Notes: a model not told the origin generated them from the letters alone. A DNA stretch of 64,000 bases from Lingula anatina (GCF_001039355.2 NW_019775917.1:1-64000); one strand, 5' to 3'; shown: positions 1 through 12,762, numbered from the stretch's first letter. Numbers and translations are program-made.

Positions 1-884
1 TTGTTAAGTACCCACATATACTCAAACTGAACCAAGTAAATGTTCCTTTTGCATCGGACTTATGTCATATACACTTCAGAAAAATGTTGTCTATTTTAAA
101 AATAGTAATCAAATTGTTAAATTTGACGTTATTTATCTTTCAGTAAACAGCAGTAATAAAATTTTCGAGGTAGCCGATTTAATTTTCCTTTCCATACGAC
201 AGTAAGTTTTTTCTCTTTTCTTTTTATCAAATTAATGTTTGGTGGAGATTTGAATCGGTTATTCAAACAGTCAATAATAAGATAAGTATGAAAAATAGTC
301 GAAAGGAAAAATTCTATTCTGATATCCTCACATTTTGTCTGACTCACATTTTCATGGAAATGAAGTTATGTTGCAATCACTATGGCAGAAAAATTTTAAT
401 GAAAATAGTGCTATACACTTAACTAGGCAATTACTTTGCTCTACTGTTCGGAAAGCCTTTGATAATTACAGACACACTTCGCAAAACGTCCATTTTCTTT
501 TTAAAAAACTTTTTATTGAACCAGTGAGAATACTTTATTGAAGATCAGTTTTTATATTTACATCATTTTAAAAAACGGTGCCTGGATAAGAGTTGAAAAG
601 AGAGAGAAATAACTGAAAAAAAGATTTTTTTTTGCATCAACTGCAAATTTAAAGCAATAGCTTTGCTTTGTGAAAATACTGTGTGTGGTGTAAGAACTAC
701 ATAAAGGTCTTTTTATCAAGCAGCAGGCCTTGTATTGCACTATGACTTGAAAAACTTGAATTTTATGTACGTTTGATAAATAATAATACTTCGTGGAAGC
801 GCCTTTACTGGTCAAAACAATCCTTCGTTGACTAATTAGCAGGTCTTACTTATTACCTTCAGTAACGTGATATACCTAAACTCA
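1..884. other. AT-rich flank, no gene recognised
   Basis: This is the 3' side of the minus-strand protease gene. I see only short open frames without recognisable domains. The proximal part should contain the protease 3'UTR. Confidence 0.4.
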
Positions 885-2774
885 TTACTGCTTAATTTCC
901 CGCGTCCACTGCTGCACCTGGGCTACGAGGTCTTTAGTGATACGTCTAGCTGAGTTATAACCCCCTTCCTCAGGGACACCCTTCAAATGTATCCCCACCA
1001 AAACAAAATGGTGGCGATTCCACATCCAGACAGGGCTTCCGCTCTGCCCCTTGGCCGTATCAGTGTCATAGAATATACGCCTGTCACTCACAGCTTGGAC
1101 ACGCCCACCGCCCAAGTGCAGAGACCCAATTGGCTTATCGTTCGGGTAACCAGCAAGCGAGGTCACCTGATTAAGTAAGTTGACGTCATCTATTATACTA
1201 TACCCAAAACCAAACTCGTCCTGATTGTAATCAACGTAACTAGCGGGCAGCAAAATTGCTCCATAATCTTCTGATGCGATTTTATTATTGACGTAATTTT
1301 GCGACACCCGGAAGTGAGTCGGGTAGACTCTGTAGGCCCCCAGGGGAGCGCTGCGACCGTCCAGGCCCGGGTAGATGTCCAGGTATTTCACGTAGCCCCC
1401 GTGGGTGTGCATGTAGAGGTTGTGCCCGGCGGTGAGAATGAGACCTCCTTTCCCCGAAATCATGGATGTGAAGGCGCCTGTACCAGCGAATTTCTTCCCG
1501 TCACTGGCCGTCATCACGAGGTAGCAAACCCATCTATAGAGTAAAAAAATTAACAAGTATCAGATGATATTGCGCGGAATGTTATGCAAGTGCTAACAAG
1601 TATTCCTGTTTTGTTTGTCGAGTTCTTAATAAAAAAAAAATTGCCCAAAAAACATAAATGGCTTACAAGTCCATACTGCGTAAATCGGTGGCGTCTATCG
1701 GATAAGCTGTTTTTTTTTTTTTTCACAACTGGACTCATGATGTTTCCTCCCTGCGGCGTAATATTTGAATAACAGGCATATCAACACACACAATATAAAA
1801 AAATATGTAAAAGTATATCCTAGCACTGCAAAATATGAAACCTTTTTATTTGCATGTATAAAACAATTACCTATACGGCTGTGAAGTGCAGGGAGTAATG
1901 TGTATTCTTTCGTCTCCTTGTACTATACTCTCTGGCAAGAAACCTTGAGACATCATTGCAGAATTATTCAGCTTTTTATACTCGTTATCATCTACACCGT
2001 AAAATATGGCGCCCTCTAGTTTTGCGTCCTCTTGAACGTAAGTTGACTTCCGGGTTAAATGCGCATGCGGCATGTCACGTGGAGGGACGTGAGTTGGGAT
2101 CCTTTCTGTGCTGAGACCGTTGGAAGACCTAATGTGAAGAGGTCCCGTGAGTTCGGGCACTGGAAAGATAGGAACCAGATGTCACTCATAACACAATCCA
2201 AGGTTTATTACAATTGGTGTAGTTCAACGTAACACAATTTGTCACACCAAACACAATTTGCAACTTGAAAATTTTGAAAAACGGTTTATTATTTCTGATT
2301 GGCCCGCTCAACACAGGAACAATGGCATATAAATTGTTGCTTACATCTAACACATTTCCATGCATTATAACTGTAACATTTATGTTGTTATCAGCAACAG
2401 CTAGCTAGAACATAAAAATGTATACAATGAAGTCTGTACTTCAGTGAATCTAGAAATAACCAAGTTAGCAAGCCATAATATTTCAATCCAGATTACAACA
2501 ATGCCCATCAACCATAATCGCTTATCATCTTGATTGTGAACTGAGAATTTCTGTTGCTTTTAACATGTAAAAACATCGGTCAAAAGACATGAGCGTAATC
2601 CCTACCAGGTATCGCACCGTCGTTTAAATCTCTCACCACTGGCGATCTCTCTGGGGAGTGATCGTGCGCCCACGGAAAGGGGGAACCACCACTGGCAGGG
2701 GGTGCGAATCGCCGTACACCCCCTCGTGGAGTGCGGTCGTAATAGGACATTGTGCACGTCTTGTTTAGGAGGAT
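885..2774 (-). CDS. V8-like (trypsin-fold) serine protease, three exons
   Basis: I read three minus-strand exons: 2606-2774, 1871-2159 and 885-1533. The introns (2160-2605 and 1534-1870) are GT-AG, and the phases agree at both joins (phase 1, then phase 2). From the ATG at 2748-2750 this gives a 360-residue protein. The catalytic triad of the PA clan is visible: His182 in LTAGH, Asp234 in SEDYGAI and Ser309 in KGQSGSP. The GQSGSP motif and the PYR-WVCYL start of the protease domain (around residues 143-150) resemble glutamyl-endopeptidase/V8-like proteases rather than chymotrypsin. Residues 1 to about 140 form a charged, low-complexity N-terminal extension, perhaps a propeptide. No signal peptide is seen, but the frame is open upstream of the ATG to the acceptor at 2775, so an earlier exon could supply one. 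Substrate specificity cannot be read from the sequence. Confidence 0.8.
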
Positions 2775-3494
2775 CTGAAAGGAAAACTTGGGACATTAGA
2801 CAGACGGCGGGGCATAATAAGTTGTACAAGCTAAGATATGCAAATGCAGATAAATAAAAAATGCATTATTAAACATGTAAAGAGAGAGAGAGGGAGAGAG
2901 ATGAAACGTGCACTGACGTCTGTCTTTACCAAAACGTGAAATAACGAGGTTTTCAGATCCGCACTTTCAAACCGCAAGACATATATTTCTGACATAAGGA
3001 AGTTTCCACATTTTGATAACAACATAATACTGGCAACCTCAGTATAAACAGGGTTTTGATGACCGCTTTATACAGGCTCAATGCCAACCATGGAACAAGA
3101 TGATTAATCATGTCTTAAAAGTCTGCCAATTTTTCGCCCACCGCCTCGGTAAACAGCTGCAAAATAATGCTAACGTGACTTCAAAGGATTCGCATGATAT
3201 CCATCCAATAATAAGTTATGTTAAAGAACATGTTTTATGTTGCAGCATTAAGAGCAATCTCCCTGGCAACCGCCATTAGATAAAATGTACTGCGTTAATT
3301 AGGTTTAACATGCCCCTTTTCATTACCCCATGAAGAATACATTGGTGGCACTTTTGTTTATCGCTAAGCTATGGATGTCTGCTTGAAAAAATTACATTAG
3401 GAAAGCGTAATCTTTGTGGTCCATCCCCACTGCCGGTTTCTGTCTGAAATTTAAATAGTGAACACCACTCTTATTGATTATCCGGTTACTCTAA

Positions 3495-3708
3495 GACCCC
3501 ATTCCCAGAGATTAGATCGATCCAAACTAGATCGACCTTACTCCCTGGAGGTTCACGCTAAATAGCTGTCAGCCAAGCGGGCACGAAAGTTAATTACCCC
3601 CTTACAGCTTGCAGTAGGCGGGACGGACATTTAAGCCGGATTATCTGACAGTAATCTAGTGAGACTCCCCACGGGGATAGATCGATCTAAATGTCTGGGA
3701 ATACGCCC
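3495..3708. mobile_element. palindromic MITE, family P, copy 1
   Basis: About 214 bp, flanked on both sides by TAA (3492-3494 and 3709-3711). The ends are inverted (GACCCCATTCCCAGA against TCTGGGAATACGCCC), each followed inwards by ATCGATC-type blocks. Almost the whole element is a foldback, with no coding capacity. A 3-bp TAA target duplication is typical of PIF/Harbinger elements, so this is probably a non-autonomous derivative. Confidence 0.65.
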
Positions 3709-3747
3709 TAACTACAACGTTAACAACGACACAATGAACATGTACGT

Positions 3748-3749
<2 letters not shown>

Positions 3750-3806
<57 letters not shown>
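3750..3806. repeat. (CT)n(CA)n microsatellite
   Basis: An uninterrupted CT run passes directly into a CA run. Confidence 0.95.
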
Positions 3807-3807
<1 letters not shown>

Positions 3808-4154
3808 TGCCAATGTAACTCTCTACTAGTCTGCTGCCACCCCCTCCACCAACTACGAATACCCTGTTTAAACCCATAAATTTCATTTAATAAGTCTCAG
3901 TTTGTGAAATAAATACGGAAAATAGTTTTATTCACCTCAGGCTCGCTCCACTTAGCCCTGTGTAGTACATAATTCATACGGACTGTGACACAAAGCAACA
4001 GGGGGGAGGGGGTCTGCATCTTCCGCTTGTTGACAATGACAATAAATTAAAGAAGAACAGAGTGAGCTGTTTACACCTCACACAGGGCTGACACCGTAAT
4101 TAATAGCACTGGCACCTATATGTTCTCGAGTACCAGTGTCGGCCCTCTGACACC

Positions 4155-4235
4155 TGTTGTGCAGGCCAGATGGTTAACTGCTCCTTCCAGGTGCGAGTGT
4201 TTTGGTGGTATCGATCCCTGGTCAGTTTGTTACAG
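4155..4235 (+). repeat. possible tRNA-derived SINE head
   Basis: GCCAGATGGTTAACTGC at about 4163-4179 resembles a pol III A box. GGTATCGATCCC starting about 40 nt later resembles a B box, at roughly tRNA spacing. The rest does not fold into a convincing tRNA by eye and no second copy was found in the window. This is a tentative call. Confidence 0.25.
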
Positions 4236-5144
4236 GGTCGACTAAACAACAATGTGAAAACCTACCCCCCCCCCCACACACACACACTCATACGCACGCA
4301 TTCTCGCGCGCGGTAGAAACACAAAATGTATTGCCTCACTTCAACCAAGGAGTTATAACTCCTTGCTTCAACACGAAGCAGAGTAGGCTTAAGACCTGGA
4401 ACTGCGACATCCCTGATTTTTGCGGTCAGACCAAGGGCCCACAAGGTCAAAGGCAACTAATGTATCTTATATAATGGCCATATTGTGTGGCCTTGCGTGT
4501 ATTCTGTTAAATGATTCCTATTGCCTAACCACAATATACGACACGAGGCACCTCATATGAAAAATAACCAGTTATTACGTATTTGAGATGCACTGGGATT
4601 GGGACACGACTCACCTTATACAGTGACACAGAGATACGAGTCCAGCGGGCCAGAAGATCCCATGCAGGCACAGTTTAATAGGGTATAAAGACCTTGGCGC
4701 ATCTATAAGAGCCTCTCGATATTTATCTGACCTATCTTCAAATATATTCCACTTCCGCAAACCTTGTCCGTTTATGTCACAATACATACCACACGATACC
4801 GAAAATGTTAATTAACCTCATTTTCAATACTTAAACAGTATATCAATGACTTTAACAATAGCCTGATAACGAGATCATTGACTGGAGAGTGAACCTGATG
4901 CGCATAAGGTATGCAACATGGCGCCTCGCAGTAATATCACGCTATATGCTTCTCTGATTTTGAATTAATGTATATAATGACATTTGAGAATGCATTAACA
5001 TCATGCGATATAATCAATATACACGACAATTAAAAGGCAAAGGCATAGGGCGATGAAAATTGCTGATGACGACCAGGTAAATACTAGTATGGCCAACATA
5101 CTGGTACGTAGCCTTGCAATGTATGGTACCTGCCAAAGGTATTA

Positions 5145-5394
5145 GGGACTATTTCCATACCCTCTCGTACTAACTATGGATCGATCTCTGATCTATTTCC
5201 GAGGGGATTTTCACTAAATTGCTATCAACGGCTTGGGTGTCCGTCATGTCTACTGAAGCTGGTAATTAATTATCATTGGCATCTTCAGTAGGCGCGCCAG
5301 ACATATAAGCCGTTTAAGCTGTAAGCAAATTAGCGAAAAACCCCTCGGAGATGGATCGATCCTGTAAGATCGATCTAGGTCTGGGAACGCAGTC
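5145..5394. mobile_element. palindromic MITE, family P, copy 2
   Basis: The right end (GGGAACGCAGTC followed by TAA) matches family P, as do the internal GATCGATC blocks and the central inverted repeat around TTCAGTAGGCG. The left end is diverged, so its boundary is approximate. Confidence 0.55.
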
Positions 5395-7630
5395 TAAGTA
5401 ATTGAGTGTCACAGGTAATTAAATGTAATTAGCCATATTGGCATAAAGCGTAAGTTTATGTATGTAGCTTAGTTAAGATAGACGAGGCATATGAGTATTG
5501 CCAGAATTATAATAGTGGTAGCTAAATTAGTCTTTAACAGGGCGGGATACGGGCGGGGAGGGGTGTGTGTGTTTGTTACTCTTTTTTAATCCTTTGAACC
5601 TGATATACATTATGATTTGTTGACGTTTTTTCATCTGTTGAGGGGAAAAATATGCGATCATTCTTAAAGAATGGGATTAATCAGAAAAATGAAATTTAAT
5701 GGTATGGAGTGAAAAAGAATAAATTGACGAATGTGAACTAAAATTAAATAAACATAGCAAATTATGAAATACGACAATCGATTTGCTTGTAATTAACAAA
5801 CAAAATTGGAAATTTATCAGAATTATATTACTTAAATACGCAATTTTTCACGTAATTTATCTAATTAGTTGCTTGAAAATATTACCAAGATCGAGCATAT
5901 GGACATCCTAATGGCAGCAAAACCAAAACAAATTTTGCAAACGTGATTTATACGAATGAATAAAAAATGCTGAAAAGATGGATTCGACATAGGGCGATCA
6001 ATATCGTTTTATTTAGACGGAGCGTGTCGCGTCAATAATTTGCCCAAATGTATTTTCCAATGTTACTTACGTAAATACAGTATATGTGAGTGTCTAGATC
6101 TACTGACACACACGCCAACCCCAAATCAGCGGATCTTTTTTTCTATTTTGGTAATTCCTTCTGTATATGTGCACTGTGAGTGTGAAACTATCTGTAATTT
6201 AACACGAACGAGATGATAGCAAGGGGTCGACAAACCATAGGAACAGGTTGCCCTCCCTAAACAATGAACTAAGAGAAGGTTGCTCTTTAACGCCGTTGCG
6301 ACCTAAAAATAACAATGCGCAATGAATTGTGTTAGAAAATTTCTAGTGGGCCGCCCCAAACTTAACGCTTGCCAGATTCTCCTGTTCGGGTAGGCTCTAA
6401 TGTGAATACTATCGTGAACGCTGGAGATGAAGCTATACGCACTCCATTTACTGCCTGCAAAATAAATTTCGCATTGTATCACGATCATTATTATCAAAGA
6501 TCAGTAATGGCGTCCGTATTAATGACATGCTTAACACGTTTAACAAGCGACAACGCGTCATGTATTAGACTCAGGTAACTGTCAAAGTGACCCCAGGTCA
6601 GGTTTAAAATATAATAGTTAAGGTGGAACCAGTTATTTTTTTAAACGTCAAGGATTATACATTTGTGAATTTTAGAGAAGCTGCAATTTGAAAAATGTAA
6701 ATACAGTATGCAGTATGCTTAAAAAGCTCTAATAATCTGGGAAAGTGGGAACGAACAATTTAATATTAAATAATTATATTCACTAAAATTTAAGCTAAAT
6801 CCTCTACTCTTTATTTGTAATGTGACTATATCCATTTTATATGCACTGATGCCATGTATGATCTTTAATTATAAGTTTTCTATATTATTTAGATTAGTTG
6901 AAAAAATCGGAAGATCAAAGTTGTAATTTTGTTCCACGCTCATAAATAGCTAATCCCGCAAAGGGTATAAATAGTCTTCCAGACCAACCTCAACCTGAAA
7001 GAATTAATGAAACGGGGGTGGCGGAAACCACCAAATAAATCGGAAATTTCTTTTTCGTCATCCTGTAAACAAAATCAGTGGCTATTGTTGTGACAGGGCC
7101 CTTCCCTCTTTCTCTCCGTCCCTGCCCAGGATCCAATCTAGCCCCGTTCATTCAATGGTAGTGAACCGTGACGTCGCCACCCATCGTATTTGATTTCACT
7201 GATTTTATCCTACCTGATCGGTCAAGTCTTCTATATTTTTCTCCATTTTGATATACATTCCCCCATACCTTTACCTTATCTACATGTACATGTAAGTAAT
7301 TAAAACTGTAAATAATATCATCATTATGAATTGAGGGGGTTCGCCCAAGAATCACTCATGCATGCGAGTATTTCCTCCGGCTGCAACGAATGGCTTCGTG
7401 AGAACAAATCTGATTTGGAGAGATAGAGAGCGTAATGTATGTGTGAGAGAGAATGCAGAGAGTGCATAAGTATGTGTGTATCCTCTACCAGGGCCACAGA
7501 TTGATTTTTTCACTAGATATTCGCAAATATGTCTCTTGTTAATCGATTGCACATTTCTGCACTCACGCTAGAATCCAAAATCCTAGACTCACGTTTGAGA
7601 AAAGTGTCCATTATTATCTGCGGCTAGTAG

Positions 7631-7632
<2 letters not shown>

Positions 7633-7702
<70 letters not shown>
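7633..7702. repeat. (GT)n(GA)n microsatellite
   Basis: A GT run of about 40 bases is joined to a GA run of about 28 bases. Confidence 0.95.
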
Positions 7703-8947
7703 TACAGATACATAATATGACTGCAAAGAATCCACCGACAAGAACTTATTCAAACCCATAGAATATTACAGATATAAATATAAAAACATCAATACAGGAC
7801 AATTGTACATCCATCTTACCTGTGTCGGAATAGAGCCAATTCAATTATCAGATATCCCTCTTGATAATAAGACAACCTTTTCTTCTTTTTTGTACGGATT
7901 GTCCTAAAAAGTCGGAGAGTAAATTCCTTTGCTTGGTCTTCACCGTGTTATAAAACCACGTCGGTCCCACGCAAGTTCAGATATAGCTCAGGCTAAATTT
8001 AGCCGCAGACGACACTCGTGTTATGATAATGGGGCTATGGGAACGCTTGAAGCAACACGTTAATGACTGTCAACCGAAGGAGGTGACCCTCCATTTAAAC
8101 GCACTGACAGGAATGAATGAGTCACCCTACACACCTTTTGAGAATATCGTCTGCCAACTGGTACACTCCGCTCTCCGAGTAAGGTCTCGATTTCATGGTA
8201 TAAGAATTGCGCTCGTATGTTTGGGATCGAGGCAATAGAGTGGAAAGAGTCTTCGTGTACACCGGTTCACGTATTACGTAGATAGGTGTAATATATCTGC
8301 TCATTTTCTTTTATCCGCCTATATAAATGAGATTAATGGACTGACTTTGTAAAAGGGACGCATGCTAGGTGATTAACTAAGCATTAGCGGAATAATGCCG
8401 TAAATAATGTTGCTAAAATAGTGTTTGGACTGACATCCCCTTGCTAAGGTTAAGGTCCAAGAAAAGTGCCGTAGAAGACGCACTTCCAGCTTGCCTTGTT
8501 TGGCAAACGTTTCTTTTTGTGACGTAAAATGACACACCTTGCAGGCAAGAAGTGCCGGAATGTGTCCTTTGTACAGGGTACATTTGTTGTTATTGATGAT
8601 AATTTAATACATAAGTGATACTGAGATAAAATAAAAATGAAGTCAATTTTTATCGTTAATGCCAAGTTTTTTTGCATCGCAATTAGGCAAGGTGTTTTAT
8701 TGCTGACAGTAACTTTGTTATATTCTATCTTTGAAACCTCATATACGTTAAGAGAAAGAAATAGAAAAGAAAAACATCGAATTCGGTGGGATCACACGCA
8801 CACATGTAACGTTGTGGGATATATAATAATTCACTCTGAAAAAAAAAAAACATTCCGGTACATTACTTAAGAATGACAAAATAAGGTTAAACTAACTTTA
8901 GGATCTGAATTAAAAAGTACGATCAAACGGAAATAATTCGCTTTTTA

Positions 8948-8983
8948 TTTGTTTGAGGATAAAAGATTATCCGCTCAAACAAA
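8948..8983. repeat. perfect-arm hairpin
   Basis: TTTGTTTGAG (8948-8957) is matched by CTCAAACAAA (8974-8983). An inner stem GATAA/TTATC closes an AAGA loop, with only a CG bulge between the two stems. It is isolated in intergenic DNA and its role is unknown. Confidence 0.5.
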
Positions 8984-9421
8984 CGCATAAGTTTGCAGTA
9001 CAGCTCACCTGCATTGTGAATAATCATATAATAATGGTGGTAAAAAGGCCGTGCTCCAGACGTGTCTAAAAAAAAATCAGAAATATAAAGCTACCTAAAA
9101 TATCCTTATTGAAACCTCGGCTTGGAAATTACATCACGCATAAAACAATATATTCTAAAGGATTTCAGATTTAATTTTCCAAGAAATGTTGACCTTTAGC
9201 TGATATTCTGACGTCATGGTGAGCACACCTCGTGTCATGCCATGACACGCCCTGTTAATGAAATGACGTTCCTCTTTCTTCCTAAAACAATGACAAATAT
9301 CAGGTATCACTGATGTATTGCGAAACTTGTTTTTTTTTCTCATTTTGACTCTTCTGAAATGATTCTCGACTCAGAAATTAATTGCGTTAACCCTTTCTTC
9401 AACGCCCCTCAGCCTACACTC

Positions 9422-9460
9422 ATACACACACGCGCGCGCACGCATGCACGCACGTACACG

Positions 9461-9503
<43 letters not shown>

Positions 9504-9513
9504 TCACACACAC
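9422..9513. repeat. compound CA/CG/CT microsatellite
   Basis: A CA/CG-rich alternating tract is followed by a CT run (9461-9484) and a CA run. Confidence 0.95.
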
Positions 9514-11434
9514 TAAAATAACATAAAACGAAAAAAAACAACATAAATCTGGAATCAACTGCCCTTTTACATCCGTCTCATGATGATTTGGATTGTGTGT
9601 GAACCCGTATAGTCTTTAGGCATGTTTGATGATTATGTTAAATCTTATTGCTGATTAATACCGGAACTACACTAGCTTTGTTACCAATCGAGACAAAATA
9701 TTTACATGTAGGTCCTATAGTATGCTGTGCATATTTCTTTATTCACATTTTTCATTATTCATATCATTTCTGATATATTATTGATCAATACATTCTTTTC
9801 TTTAATCTTGCTATAATTTGTCATTTGTCTCTTTGTACATTGTTTGTATATTTTATATGCAAGTTGTATTTACTCTCGGGATATTACAGCGCTGGTGCAT
9901 ATATTAAATTTACATTTCATTTCACATCCGTTTAAATTACACATACAGATAGATTCATATTTCATTTTGCCTGGACTAAACGCAGTGCAGCCAGGTTTCA
10001 CACCACGATCATCCCTGTTCAAGAAACTGTCGCTCTTTCCTGACTAATGCCAGTTACTTTCCTGCCTGTGAAGTAACAGTACCCTATGAGAGGTTGCTTC
10101 CACACAGGGATTGAAACATGGAGTTCCAAAGAAAAAAAGTTCATTTAGAGCCAACCCTAGCAAACATGGACAGGAGAGACTGCACATGTTCCCTCACGTG
10201 CTTTTTAGCACCCCTTCCTCATTTTGACATCCCGGATCAAACTTCTGTATGTTTTTTCCCCTTTTCTACATGTAGTTGAATTTGTTTTCATTGATGTATC
10301 GAGGTCACAGGCTGCCCTAAAGTCACGCAACGCTATTAATTTTTACGGGAAAGTTGCAAGGTCGTCTTATTTTGATTAGTCTTTCTCTCGAACTGCCAAC
10401 AAGGATCATTACAAGGAACACCACACGAAGGAGTCGAAATATGCCATTTCCAAACAGTCATTGGTAGTAGTGCTGCTTAACCACGTATACAGTCTGTAAC
10501 TAGTTCAGTCTCAGTTCAGTATCTCTTCTTCGACTTCTTCTTCACTTCAGTTTTATGACAAACATCAATAATTATATAAATGAATCATGAACTGTTGAAA
10601 GTAAACGGAATTCATTGCTTAATGTCGCACCATTGCCAATATGTGACCGCTAAATTTATATTCATTATATTGATAATTACTTCTTCTATAGGCCCTGGGA
10701 TGCAACTTGTATAACGGGAAACTACATTACATCTGAAAATTCATTTTTGATTTCATATAATGGCAATAAATAACAAGATACCAGTACAGCGTTGATGAAG
10801 CCTATTTGATATATTGCCAGAATACATAACGTTCCGACGTGTCGGACAGGATTTCATTTCAGGAAAGTAACTCAACTGGTGTGCAATAAGGGAACAGAAT
10901 GCGAAATGCCTGTTTTAAATAAAGCAAATATGTCGCTTAATAGCCAAGATGTGATGTAGTACAATACGTGACATATGCTTGTCTACACCATTAAAGCTTC
11001 TTAAACTTTATTAGGATAGTGTAATAGGGAGCACAACCAAAATTAATTTCGTGGATTGTTTCGGACCAAAATTTCCTTTGCCTGTTTTTTTGCGACCTAA
11101 TTATATTAGCTCAAACGTAAACAACCGGCGAATTGATTTTTTTGTCTTTCACATGAGAGTGTTAAATTTGCAATTCTAGCTTAAAAGAGAAACCATACAA
11201 ACCGGATGTCTGGTTGTTTTTACGTCCCTCTCACGTGAAATGTTTTGAAACGTAAATCCCCTCTGTGCATGAATTTCGCTTCCCAAAATTTCTCCCATGC
11301 AGAACCTTTCAGTCTGAACACATTATCTATGTGTGTGGTTTATTACATCTGTACTGATGCAGCAAGTTTACAAACATGTAATATCTTTTATCACGCATTC
11401 AATCCAAATCTTGTCTAATTTTGCATGACGTCAA

Positions 11435-11440
11435 TTTATT
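11435..11440 (-). terminator. poly(A) signal of serpin A
   Basis: AATAAA on the minus strand, about 95 nt after the stop codon, inside a block (ATTTTGCATGA on the plus strand) that recurs downstream of most serpins of the array. Confidence 0.6.
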
Positions 11441-11535
11441 TCTTGCTCAATTTCAGATGCCAAAGAAATCTATTTCAGTCAACATGAAAGAATGTTTTTC
11501 ATTTGTTCCGTTTTGTACCTCTGATAGTAAGCTTT

Positions 11536-12762
11536 TTAGCCAACAGGGTTCATAACTCTGCCCATAAACAGAACGGTGCCCGATGACTTCTCGCGAATCA
11601 GGAAGACGAAAGGCCGGTCAGCTCGAAAGACGGGAGTCACTGAAATCATTGACCTGAAAGCCACGCCTATAGCTGTGGCAGCCGCCGCCTCGGTTCCTTC
11701 TTCGTTGACGTCAACGAAAGCCTCGTGGATCGCCTTGGAGACGAACAGATCTCCTGGTTTCCCGCCAATTCTCGACAAATCAGCGCCGCCTAGGTTGAAC
11801 ATCTTTGACATTCCCATTTGAATAAGGACGGGCTTCAGATCTAAGCGCATGTCGCTCAGCTTAAACTTAGGTAGGTACACATTGACTGTCTGGTTCCACA
11901 TTGTTGACAATGCGTCATCCACAACCGATGCCCTGGTCAGTGATCTTTCCAGATGACCAAGGTCATCAATTTGGTCCGGGAGGAAGATGACCATACTAGC
12001 GTCACCATGGTAAGGTAGTTCCAAAATTTTGCATTTCAGCGAGCGACTGATTCCATACGGGAATTTCTGCTTTTGGAACATCATTGGCACGTTCACCTGG
12101 TTCACGTTGGATGTGAAGAAGGGTTGGGGACGGGTGCTCGACTCCGCAAACTTACTGGTCCAAGTTCCCTTAAAATATATGGCGTTCACCAGGATTAGGA
12201 TGAGCTGCGGATCGATGAAGTTATTTGGCAGGAGGTCGACTATCTTGTTATTTGTCTGCTGTTCTACCCAATTGTTGATGTACCTGGTTGTGGCGGAAGG
12301 TTGGCTAAAGTCCTGTAGATCTAGGGGAGCATCATAGTACCGTCCACTGTCATCAATGTACTTTTGATTGAAGTTAAACCCTTCTCTTCCAAAGAGTCGA
12401 TTGGCAATACGGAGGAGATATTCGGTACCTGGGTTGGTTAGTCTGGTGCGGAGGAGTTTGAAATTTGTATGGATGGAAGGGATATTGCTGTAACCCATCA
12501 CTCCTTTCATCTCTGATCTAGTGTCACCTTTAGCGCCGAGAAGGACCATGCTTAAAGCAGTCGTGATGCTGAATGGACTGAAGAAAAGGTTACCGGAATC
12601 GGCCTTGAGAATCTGGTACAGCTTTAGGGCGAAGTTGGTATTACTGGCAACAATAAGTTGTTCAGTTTGGGTGGCATCCTGGCCTAGTGTGTCCAGAGAC
12701 CAGTTGCTTATGACCACCAGCAAACAGGCAAGAAAAACTGCTGACCTGACTAATGGATGCAT
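11536..12762 (-). CDS. serpin A, secreted inhibitor with Arg-Ser reactive centre
   Basis: 408 residues in one coding exon; the ATG (12760-12762) begins the MHP start shared by most paralogues. An N-terminal hydrophobic segment (about residues 6-19) is a signal peptide, so the protein is probably secreted. Core serpin features are present: FSPFSI near residue 61, the inhibitory hinge EEGTEAAAATA, and the C-terminal signature FRADRPFVF (from 379). Counting from hinge Gly356 as P15, the scissile pair is Arg370-Ser371, with 15 residues from P1' to the PF of the signature, the same spacing and pair as in vertebrate antithrombin. This predicts inhibition of a trypsin- or thrombin-like protease. A splice acceptor (TTTCAG) lies 20 nt upstream of the ATG; the 5'UTR intron is 12783-12944. 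Confidence 0.93.
   Translation of the reverse strand: MHPLVRSAVFLACLLVVISNWSLDTLGQDATQTEQLIVASNTNFALKLYQILKADSGNLFFSPFSITTALSMVLLGAKGDTRSEMKGVMGYSNIPSIHTNFKLLRTRLTNPGTEYLLRIANRLFGREGFNFNQKYIDDSGRYYDAPLDLQDFSQPSATTRYINNWVEQQTNNKIVDLLPNNFIDPQLILILVNAIYFKGTWTSKFAESSTRPQPFFTSNVNQVNVPMMFQKQKFPYGISRSLKCKILELPYHGDASMVIFLPDQIDDLGHLERSLTRASVVDDALSTMWNQTVNVYLPKFKLSDMRLDLKPVLIQMGMSKMFNLGGADLSRIGGKPGDLFVSKAIHEAFVDVNEEGTEAAAATAIGVAFRSMISVTPVFRADRPFVFLIREKSSGTVLFMGRVMNPVG

Larger units (their letters stand above)
2775..11430. other. long gene-poor interval
   Basis: About 8.7 kb without a recognisable gene. It holds three compound microsatellites, two copies of a palindromic MITE, a possible SINE and AT-rich unique sequence. 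The open frames present are under 80 codons, carry no known motif, and several are translations of microsatellites. The 5' exon(s) and promoter of the protease gene should lie in its first part, but I could not identify them. Confidence 0.5.

Noticed and set aside
3656-3886. Frame with Cys-Val and Arg-Glu runs
   Set aside because: Translation of the CT/CA microsatellite.
12029-12337. Recurring plus-strand frames of 70-120 codons opposite each serpin
   Set aside because: They are antisense shadows of the conserved serpin exon and recur only because the serpins do.
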